Positions 11,337 to 22,771 of a stretch of 64,000 bases of DNA are shown here, one piece after another; the first letter of the stretch is position 1; each line of letters begins with the position of its first letter. Under the pieces are notes generated by a model. It had not been told where the DNA came from. It did not search any database and saw nothing but the letters and a program-made list of their open reading frames with translations. This DNA comes from Raffaelea ambrosiae (taxonomy: Eukaryota; Ascomycota; Sordariomycetes; Ophiostomatales; Ophiostomataceae), in the NCBI GenBank assembly GCA_002778195.1, contig PCDI01000001.1, positions 4,365,869-4,429,868 of the forward strand, given 5' to 3'. The position numbers and the translations under genes are program-made.

Positions 11337-13754
11337 ATGGCTACTCGCTGGAAGGCACCGCCCCGAACCGGTGAGAGACGAAAGACGTTCACAGGGTGCT
11401 GGACGTGCCGGAGCCGACGTCTACGATGCGACGAGACGAGGCCAGCGTGCAAGCAGTGCACATCGAAGAAGCTGGAGTGCGGTGGCTATACCACGAGGCT
11501 GCAGTGGCTGCCACCGAAGACGGGTGCCGACCCCGGGAAGGAGACGTGCACTCTTCTCGTCCGGACCCGCAGTTCGCAAAGACGGCCCATACTTGCCAGT
11601 ACGTTTTCCCATTCCAGAAAGAGAACCCGACTGCATGAAAGCTGCCCAGTTCGCTCATCCATGTGACATGCAAGGCATTCCTGATTCGGTTCTTGGGGAC
11701 GCTGCCCTTGACAGAGTTCTGGAGGCGCTTGATGCAGAAAACCCGTTGTCGACAGACGACACACGCATCAATGGACCGTTCTCGGTATTCTCTGCGGATG
11801 CTCATGACTCGCCACTATCTTCCCCAGGTGTACAAGGTATACAGGAGGCGCCGGAAGAGCCTGAACCTACCGAGGCAACAAAAGACGATGACGCACAGGA
11901 TGGGCTCCCTGCAGCTGTCCTGCCGGGTCCCGAAGAGCTTCCGGATGAAGAGATGGGCTGGTCGTCGTTCTTGGACACGGAGCTTGGCAGTCTCAATCTA
12001 GATATAAACCCAGAGCCACAAGCAGGATTCGAGGTTGACGCTGCTCCGGATGTCCTGGACAACAGCTGGGACCGCATGGAACTCGACTTTCCCTGGTTGA
12101 GCGACCAGTCCCCCATCAGCAGTGACTTTCCGTTTCCTTTTGCGGGCGACCTACTCGCCGAGGCAGACCAGTACGAGAACGAGGCGTCCGGAGACCTGGT
12201 GTCGTCGAGCATGGATATACTTACTGGGGCTACACCCGAGGCTGCCTTTTATGTACCCGATCCAACTGTGGCCATCTATCCTGCCCGATCGTCCTTTGTG
12301 AGCGATGACAGCCGCTTTCTCCTTCATCACTACGTCTCCACAGTGGTGCATATCTTCAGCGTGGTCGAGAACCACAAGAGTCCGTGGCGGACGCTGCACG
12401 TGCCCCGCGCCCTGCAAGGCATCGGCGAGCTGGAGGCAACAGGATGCACGTCCAAGGCACGCAACTCTCTGCTGCACGCCATTCTCTCGGTCAGTGCGTA
12501 CAGCCTCGTGAGCAAGTACAAGATCCAGGGGCAGGCAGAGTCCGCCGAGAAGTGGCTGCAGAAAGCGCTGCAATACCGATTCCAGGCCGTCAATTTCCTG
12601 CGGAGCTGTCTGGAAGAAGACCTGCCGTCGTCGTCCCGGGGGCCGTCCCAAGACAAGCCGAAATACAAGGAGCTGTTGGCGGCCATGCTCACCATGGTCA
12701 CGATCGATGTGAGTGTGGACGCTTCCCGAAACCAAGGGCCGAGGCTAACGTCCCTTTCCAGATCGTGTCCGGCGACAACAGAACCTGCAGCATCCACCTC
12801 AAGGGATGCGAAAGCCTGATCCGGTTCGCCCGACGGGGCTGGAAGCGCAAGTACTCCACCAAGGCCTGCGCTCTCCACCGGACCTTTTACTACCTGCGCG
12901 TCATCCACGCGAGCACGGCACGGTCCGCGGAGCTGGTGACACCGATTGCCAAACAGGCGCCGTCGGCGGCGGCCACCACGTCGCCCACAGGCAGCCACCG
13001 CGACCGCGACCACGACCACGACCTCGACCTCGACGACACGGACAGCGCCGACGACCGGCTGTCGAGTGATCTCGAAGAGGCCGAGAGCTGGCTCCAGATG
13101 GAGGAGACGCCGCTGCCGCGCATCGACGATCTGGCCGCCTGCGAATTCGTGTACGGCATCCCGCAGGACCTGCTGGTGCTGATGGGCAAGACGACCGAGG
13201 TGGTGCAGCAGGTCCACGCGCTCCGCCGGGAACACCGGCGTCTGGGCCCGTCGCTCGTAGACACATGCGAAGCCCTCGAGACGGACGTGCTGGACTGGCC
13301 CGTGGACGCCGTGCTGTCGAGCCTCGCGCGGGCGCCCGTCGGGCCGGACACGCGTGCCATCATTGAGCACCAGACGCGGGCGGTGCACAAGGCGCTGGTC
13401 ATTTACTTTTCGCGGCACATCCGGCAGATGCACCGCCGGTACCTGCAGCCGTACGTGGAGAGTGTGATCAGCCACATGGAGGCGGCCGAGAAGATCAAGG
13501 AGGACTCGGGGCTGGTCGCGGGGCCGATGGTCTGGCAGTGCTTCATTGCCGCCTCGGAGGCACTGGACGAGGACCTGCAGCAGCGGTTTCTCACGTGGTT
13601 CGACAAGACGAGGTCGTACGGCATTGAGGCGGGATTCCGGGGACGCGAAGTGGTGGTTGAGGTCTGGAAGAAGCACCGATCCGGCGGTTCGGATGTCACG
13701 GCAGATTGGAGAAAAGTCGCCGAGGAGAAGGCTGCGTATTTGATGTTGGCTTGA
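11337..13754 (+). CDS. Zn(II)2Cys6 fungal transcription factor
   Basis: A nuclear DNA-binding regulator. The N-terminal zinc cluster is canonical, with Cys21, 24, 31, 38, 41 and 48 in the spacing C-x2-C-x6-C-x6-C-x2-C-x6-C, and basic residues follow the first pair. A long acidic region (about residues 100-250, many Asp/Glu/Pro) may activate transcription. The rest is a fungal-specific middle/C-terminal regulatory domain interrupted by a His/Arg/Asp repeat near 13000-13040. The probable exons are 11337-11598, 11675-12708 and 12762-13754, for 762 residues. The second intron is firm. The first (GTACGT donor, AG at 11673-11674) fits the phase but its acceptor is the least certain boundary. The divergent FMN oxidase is the obvious candidate target, which is inference. 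Confidence 0.87.
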
Positions 13755-14213
13755 TGACACGATTGGAAACGACGTGATGACACGAACTACTAGACTTGGA
13801 CTTTAGACTGCGTTGCACGTGTTTTAGAGTATTTTTTAGAATTACACGATATGCTGGTCCTTGAAACAAAAGCATGAGCTGTCAAGGTGAAAATAACATG
13901 CCATTCGGGATATGACGCAACAATTCACGCGAAGAAAAGAAACGAAACCCGTAGAGCAAACATCTGAAAAAATAGACGGAGCGGAAACGACAGTGGCGCA
14001 GGAAGATGCAGGAAACGGCGAATAGTGTGTCTCATGACGCAATCGGCACTCTTTCATAGCAATCAACTCCCATCCGGCATCGGCAAGCCGTGGACATACT
14101 TCCGTGGGATTCAACTCTCGCACATGTTTCCAGTGATTGGCTTTTATCTGCCGACAAACACGTGTTTTTTTTTCGATATACCAAGACTTTGACAAGAGCC
14201 CATCATCGTCAGG
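13755..14213. other. Intergenic upstream of the dioxygenase
   Basis: 459 bp with no gene seen. It should contain the 3' UTR of the regulator and the promoter of the TauD-like gene. Confidence 0.55.
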
Positions 14214-15364
14214 ATGTTGTCTGCTCCTCAATATCCCCATTATTTGCCAACGCGGCCAGAAGGCTTCACCAAGCCACTTGCCATCCCCGCGTTTGAAGGC
14301 GACGAGCCGGGCCGTCGCGCGGATCCTCTCAAGCCGAACCTGCTCAAGACGGCGGCGTCTGTTGTCCACATCACGCCGCGCATTGGCAGCGAACTACGGG
14401 GGGTGCAGATCAGCCAGCTTTCGTCCGAGGGCTTGGACGAGCTGGCTCTCCTGGCCGCCGAACGAGGTGTGGTCGTTTTTGTACGTCGACGTAATCTGGG
14501 CACTGTCCGCCGTCCCATACAGAGTCCAATGCAGGCAAACTCACCCTTGTCCCAGCGAGATCAAGACTTTGCCGACATTGGCTTCGCGAAGCAGCTCGCT
14601 ATTGTCAGGCACTACGGCCCCCTGCACCAGCACCCCACGATGGGCTACCCCGAAGGCACCGGCCCCGAGTTTCACGTTGTCTACGCTGACGAGGACGTGT
14701 AAGTCGTATTAGCTAGCCCAGCGTACGGAAACCCCCCGCGCTGACCCCATTTCTTTTTTCGTACGGCACCAGAGGCAATCTTCGCGGCCTGCTCGGCCCA
14801 CGCACCACCTACGACCTCTGGCACGTCGACCAGACGTTCACGTCCAACGTCCCGTCGACCACCTTTTTCTGGGCGCTCGAGGGCCCCGCCGGCGGCGGCG
14901 GCGACACTGCCTTCGCCTCGCTGACGGCCGCCTACGCGGCCCTCTCGCCGGCCTTCCGCCAGACCCTCGCGGACCTGCGCCTCGTCCACACGTCGGCGTC
15001 GGCGGGCGAGGTGGCGCGCGTCGGCACCGAGCGCGCCCTCGCGGAGGCCGTCCACGCGACGCACCCCCTGGTCATCGAGCACCCCGTCACGGGCGTGCCG
15101 TCGCTCTTTGTCAACCCCGCCATGGCGCGCCGAGTCGAGGGTTTCCTGCCCCAAGAGTCGGACCTGCTGCTCGGCTTCCTGCACAGCCACATCCGGAGCC
15201 TCGACTTTGGCTGCCGCGTGCGCTGGGAGACGGGCACGGTCGTGGTGTGGGACCAGCGCGGCGTCGCGCACTCGGCCGTCCCTGATTTTCCCGACCGCGA
15301 GCGGCGCCACATGGTGCGCATTGTGCCCTATGGTGTGCAGCCCCAGGCCGCCCAACGGGCCTAG
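14214..15364 (+). CDS. TauD/TfdA family Fe(II)/2-oxoglutarate-dependent dioxygenase
   Basis: Members couple oxidation of 2-oxoglutarate to hydroxylation of a small substrate such as taurine, other sulfonates or aryloxyacetates. Three exons (14214-14480, 14556-14698, 14773-15364) give 333 residues, typical for fungal members. The first intron is 75 nt and in frame, so it does not interrupt the open frame, but it starts GTACGT and ends CCCAG and its translation breaks the conserved VVF-RDQDF block. Iron ligands are His154 and Asp156 (WHVDQTF) with the distal His near residue 316 (RRHMVR). The Arg residues after it fit 2-oxoglutarate binding. The fold and cofactor use are clear; the substrate is not. 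Confidence 0.9.
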
Positions 15365-16699
15365 TTGGCCAAGGGACAGCGGTGCGGAGGAAGGCAACGG
15401 TATGTTGCAATCGCTTTCCGACAGCAGACAGTCCATGGCCAGTTCTGGCCCATGGCTCTGCTTATCGTGACCAGGATGGCAAAGTATTGCAGCAGTCGTA
15501 GTGGCAGTGCTTCAGTTGAGTGAACGTGGAGTGCCTGTTCTTAATCCTACTTTTGGTGCTGTCTTTTCTGTCGTTTCTGTATGGGGGCTTCACTGGGTGC
15601 TATGGGTCGTCCAGCAACCTTATTCTCGTTTAGGTTTATGCGGGTTCTTCTTGTTTCGGGGCTCATTAGGGCAGGGTTGGTGGGTGGTTGAGTACAATGC
15701 TCGCTAAAAGTAAACAGTGTCTTTCGTGCCTCGTATCTACTCGCCATCTACGGAAGTGGGGGATGGCACTTCCCACCTTGTTCAATGTTCATTTTTTTTA
15801 TGAATTTGAATTTATTGCAATGGTGCAATATTCCAAGTTGCTTGAGTCGTCCCCAACCTCTTCCGTGCCCCCCCTGCGTTCGAAACGAGCATACATGAAG
15901 AAAGGAATATGAAAATCTGGAAACACTTAATTAGTTGACCCCTGCATATTACACTGTCTTCGGTAAGTCAGTATCTCCCAGAATGATGATGTTGGATAAT
16001 GGTGGTTTCCACCCGAATTCCCGGGCAAGCACAATGCAATATTTCTTACCAAGGCTACTTTATTCGCCTGTCCGGAAACGCTTCGCTTGGCCACGGCAAA
16101 GACGCTTGGCGGAGGGCCCACTAGTATGAAGGCCAACGCGGAAGCTCGTTCCTCAGGCTGAGAAGAGATTGCCCAGGGCACGAAGAATGTGAGACTACTT
16201 ACGGTACATGCAGTCTGGTTTGCCGGCGCAGCACCACATTTGTGCTGTCCTCATTGTGGTTCGCCTTTCAATAAACTCTCTCCCTCTATCTGGGAGGCGG
16301 CATTCAGGGGGGAATAATGGAGCTTTGGAAACATCCTCCTCTCATGGAGCTGAAAAAAGAAAATTTGCAACACCAGGTACGGAAGGTTTCTCAATGCATG
16401 TCTGCCAACGCCTTCATGGTATCCACCACTGCTCGAGGCAGTAAGGTCTGATCTCCGACAAGCAGGTGGCGCAACCAATCATTTCACAACAATACCTCCG
16501 TAAACACCGATACTCGCGGTAACCCCGTCTCGGACCCACTCCACACCCGTCTTTGTCATTCTTACACGAGTGTGGCCGGATATTCGGCAGAGTTGTGTAC
16601 AGTGACTTACACGAGCATGCCATATTTAATGCTGGCCATTTCTTCTGCTCTTGCTCCTTTTTGGTGCTCTCTCGGGTCCACGATCAGAATCACTCCTGA
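15365..16699. other. Intergenic, no gene seen
   Basis: 1.3 kb between the dioxygenase and the Sng1-like gene. Short open frames on both strands overlap one another and show no family features. Base composition is more even than in the genes around it. Confidence 0.6.
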
Positions 16700-18067
16700 A
16701 TGAACACAGCCGGCACAATCATGGGCAAACCCGAAAACGACAAGCCTGCTGACACGGACGGCCATGTCCGCAACACGCTATGGCACCCATCCTGGCACGG
16801 CCGCCGCAAGGCCTTTCTCATTCCCAAGCTTATGATGGGCGTCATCATCATCATTGCCTTTCTTTTCATTATGAGCAACTTCTTTGGCAGTGCATTCCAC
16901 CAACAGGGCCGAATCAAGGCGCTCAACATCCTGGCTGTCGACTACGACACGAATGGCAGCAGCAGCAACGGCACGTTGGGCGAGGCTTTCAGCGCCGCGT
17001 ACCACTCCCTCCGAGCCGACTCTTTCCCGACCATCGACTTTCGATCCGCCTCTGAATTCCCCGACGCACAGTCCATCCGACACGCTGTCTGCCGCGGAGA
17101 CTATTGGGCGGGCACATACATACATGCAGACGCGTCGTCGAGGCTCGCGCTTGCTCTCGGCGGGAATACGCAGTCTTTGTCATTGTACAACGCCTCAGAC
17201 GTCTTCACCTACATCTACAACCAGGCCCGGTACCCGACAGTCGCCGATTCGGAGCTTCTCGGCGGCATCCAGTCCTGGGTGGCCATGGCACGCGCCAGCT
17301 ACTACGAAAGCCAGTCGGCCGCTGGGTTCAGCGGCCTCGCGGCTGCCCTCAACCTCTCCGATGCGACCGCAGCGGCGGCGGCCGTCGAGGCGTTCCTCAA
17401 TCCCATCGTGGCCACGGCCGACCTCATCCAGCCGACGGTCCAGGGGTCCCGCGTCTACTACAACAGCGCGTACGTGGTGCCGCCCATTCTGGCGCCCTTC
17501 TTCCTCATCCTGGCCATGAACGGCATCAGCGGCCAGCACAACGTGTTTACCCATGCCTACGTCCGCGACGTCTTTGTGCTGCGCTTTGTCATCGGCAAGA
17601 TCTACACGTTCCTCGCGGCGCTTGCCTTTGCGGGCTACCTCTGGGCTTTCCGCGAGTCGTGGGACGTGGATGGGCGCCAGTTCGTGCTGACGTGGATGGT
17701 GATGTGGCTCAACTGCGAGGTCAACTGGGTCATTATGGAATCGCTCGTGGCCAGCTTTGTGCCGCTCGCCTTTGTGTCCGTCTTTGTCGTCAGCTGGGTC
17801 ATGGTCAACGTGGCCAGCGCCATCTACCCCTTTGAGATGAGCCCCGGCTGGTACCGCTGGGGCTACATGCTGCCTGGCCACGAGACATACGCCACGCTCA
17901 TTCATGTCTGGTCGGGCTGCACGAGCCCGCTGCGCTACGCACTGCCCGTGATGTTCTCCTGGTGGGTGGTCGGCCATGTCGTGGCCTGGTTCTCTGTCCG
18001 CAAGCGGTGCATCGACGCAGAGAAGGAGCTCAAGCTGCAGAATCAAAGCGGCGAGGATACTGCGTGA
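16700..18067 (+). CDS. Sng1-like DUF3533 membrane protein
   Basis: Single-exon gene for a 455-residue plasma-membrane protein. The yeast relative Sng1 is linked to nitrosoguanidine resistance and membrane-lipid asymmetry; the biochemical role is not settled. The architecture is typical: a short cytosolic N-terminus, one transmembrane helix (about residues 41-62, GVIIIIAFLFIMSNFFG), a large loop of roughly 200 residues with Asn-x-Ser/Thr sites, then five or six helices in the C-terminal half. The conserved segments NILAVDYDTN after the first helix and LPGHETYATLIHVWSG near the end support the family call. A second Met lies eight codons in (16721), and the first was chosen by default. The gene is convergent with the lipase, 312 bp away. 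Confidence 0.85.
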   Translation: MNTAGTIMGKPENDKPADTDGHVRNTLWHPSWHGRRKAFLIPKLMMGVIIIIAFLFIMSNFFGSAFHQQGRIKALNILAVDYDTNGSSSNGTLGEAFSAAYHSLRADSFPTIDFRSASEFPDAQSIRHAVCRGDYWAGTYIHADASSRLALALGGNTQSLSLYNASDVFTYIYNQARYPTVADSELLGGIQSWVAMARASYYESQSAAGFSGLAAALNLSDATAAAAAVEAFLNPIVATADLIQPTVQGSRVYYNSAYVVPPILAPFFLILAMNGISGQHNVFTHAYVRDVFVLRFVIGKIYTFLAALAFAGYLWAFRESWDVDGRQFVLTWMVMWLNCEVNWVIMESLVASFVPLAFVSVFVVSWVMVNVASAIYPFEMSPGWYRWGYMLPGHETYATLIHVWSGCTSPLRYALPVMFSWWVVGHVVAWFSVRKRCIDAEKELKLQNQSGEDTA

Positions 18068-18379
18068 AGACAAGGGCAACCCAACCGAGTACAGAAAAAG
18101 TAGATGTTTCTTTGCTATTTTGTTTTCTCTTCAATAGATTGGCAGGGCACATTAGGTGGAGCATTTTCAATAGAGGTTTCTTATTGGGCTTGTTGTCGAT
18201 ACATTGCAATTTACATTGATTTCTTTTTGTCTCTTTCTTTCTCACCTGTCTTCTCTGTCCTCATTTGAAAACCAACCCCCCCCCCGAACCAGTTCGATGA
18301 GCTGGCATTTTTTAATTTATTGACAATCCATTCTTGTCGTCTTTATCTCATGGCCCACAATCTGTGTCCTTCCATCCTT
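18068..18379. other. Convergent intergenic spacer
   Basis: 312 bp between the 3' ends of the Sng1-like and lipase genes. AT-rich, likely both 3' UTRs; no gene. Confidence 0.6.
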
Positions 18380-19765
18380 TTATTCCGAGCCGGGGATCTT
18401 GGGCCCGGTGGGATCCGTCACATTCACATCCTTCACCACACAAGCCTTCTGCTCCAGCGTCCCGGCAAAGACGGTTGACAGCCAGTCCAAAGACCGCAAA
18501 TGTCCATTTGTGTATTCGCTGACGTGTTCTCCGGCAGCATTTCGCTCGTAAAGAATGGCCACGCCTTCGCCACAGAGCTGCCGGATCAGCGCGTCCGACT
18601 CCTCCACCACGCTGACCTCGTCGGAAATGGCCTTGTACGCAAACACGGGCATCTTGGGCACGCCGTGCTTTCCCATCAGGCCGTCCGTGGCAAAGACAGA
18701 CGCGATGCGCGGGATGGAGAAGATGCCCTCGCCGCTCGCAAAGTAGGCAAAGACGTCCTGTCCGGAAAAGGTGCGGATGGTCTGGAGCCACGACATGGTG
18801 CTCGCGGCCAGGAACGTCGTCTGGTTGAAGACGCCCGTCGGCTTGAGGTCGCCCATGAGGGCCTTTTGCGCGGCGGCGTCCTGGCTCGTGATGCCCAGCA
18901 GCGCCGACGGGATCAGCCCGGCAAAGTCGGTGCCCGTCACGTAGCGCAGCACGCTCTCCACGCTGGGGGTCATGCCGCCTATGGCCATGCCGTGCACGGC
19001 GAGGTCGGGCGCGTACTGGGTCTGCAGCTCGGCGGCCCACTCGTTGGCGATGGCGCCGCCCGAGTAGCCCCACAGCGCCGTCTTGGCCGTGGTGGTGGCG
19101 GCGGGCGCGAGGCCGAGCCAGGGATTGCGCTGGGCCAGCAGCTGCACGGCGCGGAGAGCGTCGAGGGTGGCGTGGCCGGACTGCACGCCGGCGGTGAAGG
19201 AAGAGCGCGGGCCTTCGTAGTCGGCCACGCTGACAAACCAGCCACGGGCGAGGCTGTCGATGACGGCGGTCAGGTAGCCAAGCTGGCCCGGGTCGTAGAG
19301 GCTGTAGCTGGGCGCGGCGTTGAGGTAGTAGGAATCATAGGGGATGGAAAACCCGAGGAGGGCCGTTCCGTCCGACGAGTGCGACGGTTGGCCATGGCCA
19401 CGGACGCCACCACCGCCACTGGAAAAGGCATGGGTGGGGGTAAAAAGGGTCGTCACGGCCCAGGAGGCCCTGTTCTTGCTATCCGTTGTCCGGTAGAGGA
19501 TGTTGTAGGCCGCGGAGCAGTTGGGGCCTGCAATGGTGGTCATGTTGCCGGGGGCATGGCGAAGACGGAGAATGGAACCAGGCACCGTGTGTTCGAAGCC
19601 CTTGGGGGCCGAATACCATGGGTCTTCGGTAGGCGGAATAGGCTCCGCTGCAGCTAGGCCCGCGATCTCGGCAGCCGAGCTAAACGACGCAGACTGGAGG
19701 GCTGGGCTAGCCAAGGCTGTCGATAGCACAGAGGCCAACAGGAACAGAGAAGTAAAATAGCCCAT
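18380..19765 (-). CDS. Secretory triacylglycerol lipase (LIP family)
   Basis: An extracellular alpha/beta-hydrolase related to the Candida secreted lipases, which release fatty acids from host or environmental lipids. Intronless, 461 residues. Residues 1-19 form a signal peptide (hydrophobic FTSLFLLASVLSTALA, cleavage after Ala19). The nucleophile elbow is GYSGG with Ser235; the candidate acid is the Asp in AISDEV and the candidate base is the His in GEHVSEY. The domain spans about residues 90-440, the normal size. Several Asn-x-Ser/Thr sites (NMT, NCS, NQT) fit secretion. The start is the only Met giving an intact signal peptide. Confidence 0.92.
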   Translation of the reverse strand: MGYFTSLFLLASVLSTALASPALQSASFSSAAEIAGLAAAEPIPPTEDPWYSAPKGFEHTVPGSILRLRHAPGNMTTIAGPNCSAAYNILYRTTDSKNRASWAVTTLFTPTHAFSSGGGGVRGHGQPSHSSDGTALLGFSIPYDSYYLNAAPSYSLYDPGQLGYLTAVIDSLARGWFVSVADYEGPRSSFTAGVQSGHATLDALRAVQLLAQRNPWLGLAPAATTTAKTALWGYSGGAIANEWAAELQTQYAPDLAVHGMAIGGMTPSVESVLRYVTGTDFAGLIPSALLGITSQDAAAQKALMGDLKPTGVFNQTTFLAASTMSWLQTIRTFSGQDVFAYFASGEGIFSIPRIASVFATDGLMGKHGVPKMPVFAYKAISDEVSVVEESDALIRQLCGEGVAILYERNAAGEHVSEYTNGHLRSLDWLSTVFAGTLEQKACVVKDVNVTDPTGPKIPGSE

Positions 19766-20780
19766 GATGCAGGATGTTGCTGGTAGGTATTTGAGAAAGT
19801 AGTGCGTTGATGCTATGCAAGACAGAAGAGAGCATTCTATGCGACCGAATTGCCCTTTAAGTACTACGCATCGCGGAGAACGCGGTACTTTGCATCAACT
19901 GCTACAAATGTTTGCATCGCAGGTACCGGGAGTCGTCCATTGTCGATGATATTGCCAAGAGCTCTGCTGAGATCTCACGACATTAGTCCGAGGTGCACGG
20001 AGTCCGAGGTAGAAGCGACCCAAAAGCGAACCTCTGGAGATCACGAAAACCGGCTTCGCTTCTGCAAATTTATTACACTCTTGCTGCCTCTGTGCGGGCG
20101 TGTGGGGAGAACAAGGCGAGCAAGGTTCAATGTCTCGTCATCACACCCGCCCAGGTGGATACATGGTAGTTGGATGACCGAAACCCGTAAGCAAGGGTTG
20201 CTGGCCCTCTGCTGACCTCGCCAGACCCGTTACTAACCCCCATTGACTTTTCGGCCTTTTTCGCTCTTCGCGACAGCGAAAGGCGTTAGCAGGGTCCCTT
20301 GTTTTTCTACCAACCATGCACCGCAGTCGGACTTTGTCGCGTTACTCGCGGGTTCCCAAGGGGCGAGACGCCGACAGGCCTCTACTTTTGCACTACCACG
20401 TTTTCATGCGAGTGAGTATGCCATGCCTGAAATCACGCCGGTATGACCCATATTGTGAAGTTCGCGTTCTTCGCTATTTCGTCCCTGCAAAAGACGCATC
20501 GTGTCGATCCTTCTCCGAGCGAAGAGGCGGGTGTCAGTTGTTGGAGAAAAGTTGCGGCAGCACGAGTAAGAGGGAACGGGTGAGAGGGGTAATCTGGAAA
20601 GAAAACCCCGACCCGGCTGTAGGTGGCATGCACCCTGTTTGTCTGGGTGCAGCTGCCGTTGGCCAGAAGCCCGTGACGCGCATAAACGCCAGGAGCAGTC
20701 GAGATAGCAGCAAATCTGCCTTGATTATGAGTATGTACACCCCGGCTTGAAGCTGGGACGGGTTGAATCACTAGCAAATT
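19766..20780. other. Intergenic, no gene seen
   Basis: 1 kb upstream of the lipase and downstream of a decayed dehydrogenase. The open frames here are short and mutually overlapping. It should include the lipase promoter. Confidence 0.55.
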
Positions 20781-21905
20781 TCAGAGAGGCAGCATATTTC
20801 TTCTGTACGAAGTATCATCTGTTTTGCTAGAAACACACCAAACAAGTCTCTCGCCGCTCACTTGCTTCCCACTGAGCATGTCCATCGCATTTTGTGCCCT
20901 CTGTAGGAGTGTTTCGCCACCCACAGTCTTCTGCCTATTTGGTTTGACGATTCCCTCTGCTAGCAATTGCGCTACGATCTTTGTCTGAAGTTCTCTTTAC
21001 AGCCCTCATTCTGTGGTGCCTACTGTCCGTCTACGGGGGTATGATATGCAGATGGGAGCTGGCGACAGACCTCGTCATAAAAGTGCGTGCGCACACCTCG
21101 ACCGATGACGCCTTCAGCCCAGTTGGCAGACGACTGAACATCCAGGGAATGCTCTGGAGCCTCGTCATCGGTCGCGTCTCTGACAATGAGTGGGAGAAGG
21201 ACCGCTACTTTGACGCCGGTTTGAGCAAGTAGTCGTGGTGCTGGGCGGATGCCGTCGTCAAGAGATTTGTGTAGCCCCAGTGGTGGAGGATTTGTAAGGC
21301 GTACTGCCCAACCGACGATGCACCACCCCATATAAGAATCGGACTGTAGGTGTGGACAGGCGACGGATTGTTCGCGCGCGGCCAAGGTAAAGGCAATTCC
21401 AAGTCGATGATCATGACAGAAAAGACTGTGACGACATTGCTGGGCAGCGTCACTGCTTCCTGGGTGGTGAACCCGGCCGGGATCTAAGTGACGCATGCAA
21501 GCAATCTGATTACTGGTTTGCAGGAATTGAACTCGACCTACCTTGCCCTGCAGGCATTCATCTACTGTGGCATATTCCGGATAAGCATAAATTAAAATTA
21601 AAATTGAACCCCAAATAAAATGCCAATAATAACAAGTGAATAAACAACTGAGAGGAGAAGAGCTAATGAACATAGGCATACCTTATCCCCAGGTTCCAGA
21701 ATCTGTACTATGAGCCAACTTTCACAACGGTTCCGGAAATGGAATCACCTAGGACCTGGGGGTGGTTGACGAGAAGACCACCATCGTTCTGGTGCAAGCC
21801 GAGAGGCGTCGAGGCCGTCCACTCAACATGGGCAAGAACTTCTCCTTCTTGTGGGTCAACAGGATTCCTAAAAAGAACAAAGTTGAGGATCTTGGAGTTT
21901 TCCAC
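20781..21905 (-). pseudogene. Decayed zinc-binding dehydrogenase (MDR, trans-enoyl reductase/ToxD type)
   Basis: Pieces of a medium-chain dehydrogenase/reductase lie in order on the complement. An N-terminal GroES-like block (VEWTASTPLGLHQNDGG, then SGTVVKVG) ends in a stop at 21708, and its continuation (ILEPGDK) is in another frame. A middle block follows, with QEAVTLPSNVVTVF and the NAD(P)-binding ILIWGGASSVGQYALQ. Then comes GVKVAVLLPLIV in a third frame and a C-terminal block with GIVKPNRQ and KQVSGERLVW. About 45 residues between HHDYL and GVKVAV are missing relative to relatives, so the Rossmann core is broken. The first residues of the family are also absent. Some frame changes could be introns, but the deletion and in-frame stop argue for a dead gene. 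Such enzymes often act beside fungal polyketide synthases; none is present here. Confidence 0.72.
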
Positions 21906-21912
21906 CGATTAA

Positions 21913-22771
21913 GACGAAGCAGGACGAAAGAACGGGTTCGGCCCATTTGAATGCATTCCTGCTCCCGAGAAACATTCCACCCATGCCACCAAGAATATCT
22001 GCCTCAATTGGACTCCCAGTACATACTCGGCGGCCCGCAGTGATGCTGCCGGCTTGCCGCTGAAGTACGCCAACATTGGCATTGTTCGCCCCTGCACGGC
22101 CAGCATCAACGCCATCACCGACATGGCCACGGCGCTGTTTGCCGGGTCCGACCAAGACCGGCGACGGCTGCAGCTCACCGTGGCGGCGAACTCGATCATC
22201 GCCGCCGCGGCTGTGCATCTGTGGGTGGTCTACACGCAATCCTGCGATGCCTGCCCCAAAGACGTGGTGCGGGCCAAATTCCTGCTGCTGCTGCTGCAAA
22301 TGACCAGATTCTGGGAAGCGCAATGGCCGATTGCCTCAGCCTGGGGCGAGACGCTAGGCATCCTGTACAAATTGTACGAGTACTTCTACGGTGCCGAACC
22401 GGTCCCCGACTTGGATGCCTGGGACGCTGAGTCAGATGCAGTCAGAGAGATGCTGCGTTGGATCGCGGCCAGCCGCCGTCAGACGAATTTAGTGCCGACC
22501 CAGGCCTGTCCTACGGAGATGGACAGCCGGATCCCGCGTCCGTCTGCCAGCGCCTGCACGACAAAGTGCGGCCCATCCTGGCCCATCCGCTGCACGCAAC
22601 GGAAGTCAAGAAGCACAACCTGCGGGTGTTCAGTCGAACGCTGTGGCGCCATATGTGGCCCCCAGACGTATTCGAGACGGCGCCGAGTTTGGCGAACCGC
22701 TCCTGGAGAATATCTCCGAGTCAGAATACACCGGGTTTGAATTCGGGGCGATGGGCGGGCAAGGAGCATGA
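21913..22771 (+). pseudogene. Decayed C-terminal half of a fungal transcription regulator
   Basis: A reading frame from about 21913 to 22440 encodes a helical segment resembling the C-terminal regulatory domain of fungal Zn2Cys6 factors (ASINAITDMATALFAG, then LLLLLQMTRFWEAQWPIAS). The likely continuation moves to a second frame (DPASVCQRLHDKVRPIL, FSRTLWRHMW) and then to a third (ENISESEYTGFEFGAMGG, stop at 22769-22771). No zinc cluster or start codon is found upstream, where the dead dehydrogenase lies head to head. Two shifts with no splice sites at the junctions support a pseudogene. The regulator assignment rests on general character and is less certain than the decay. Confidence 0.55.

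Noticed and set aside
20243..20777. Short frames on both strands near 20.2-20.8 kb
   Set aside because: They overlap each other, lack domains and lie beside a decayed gene.
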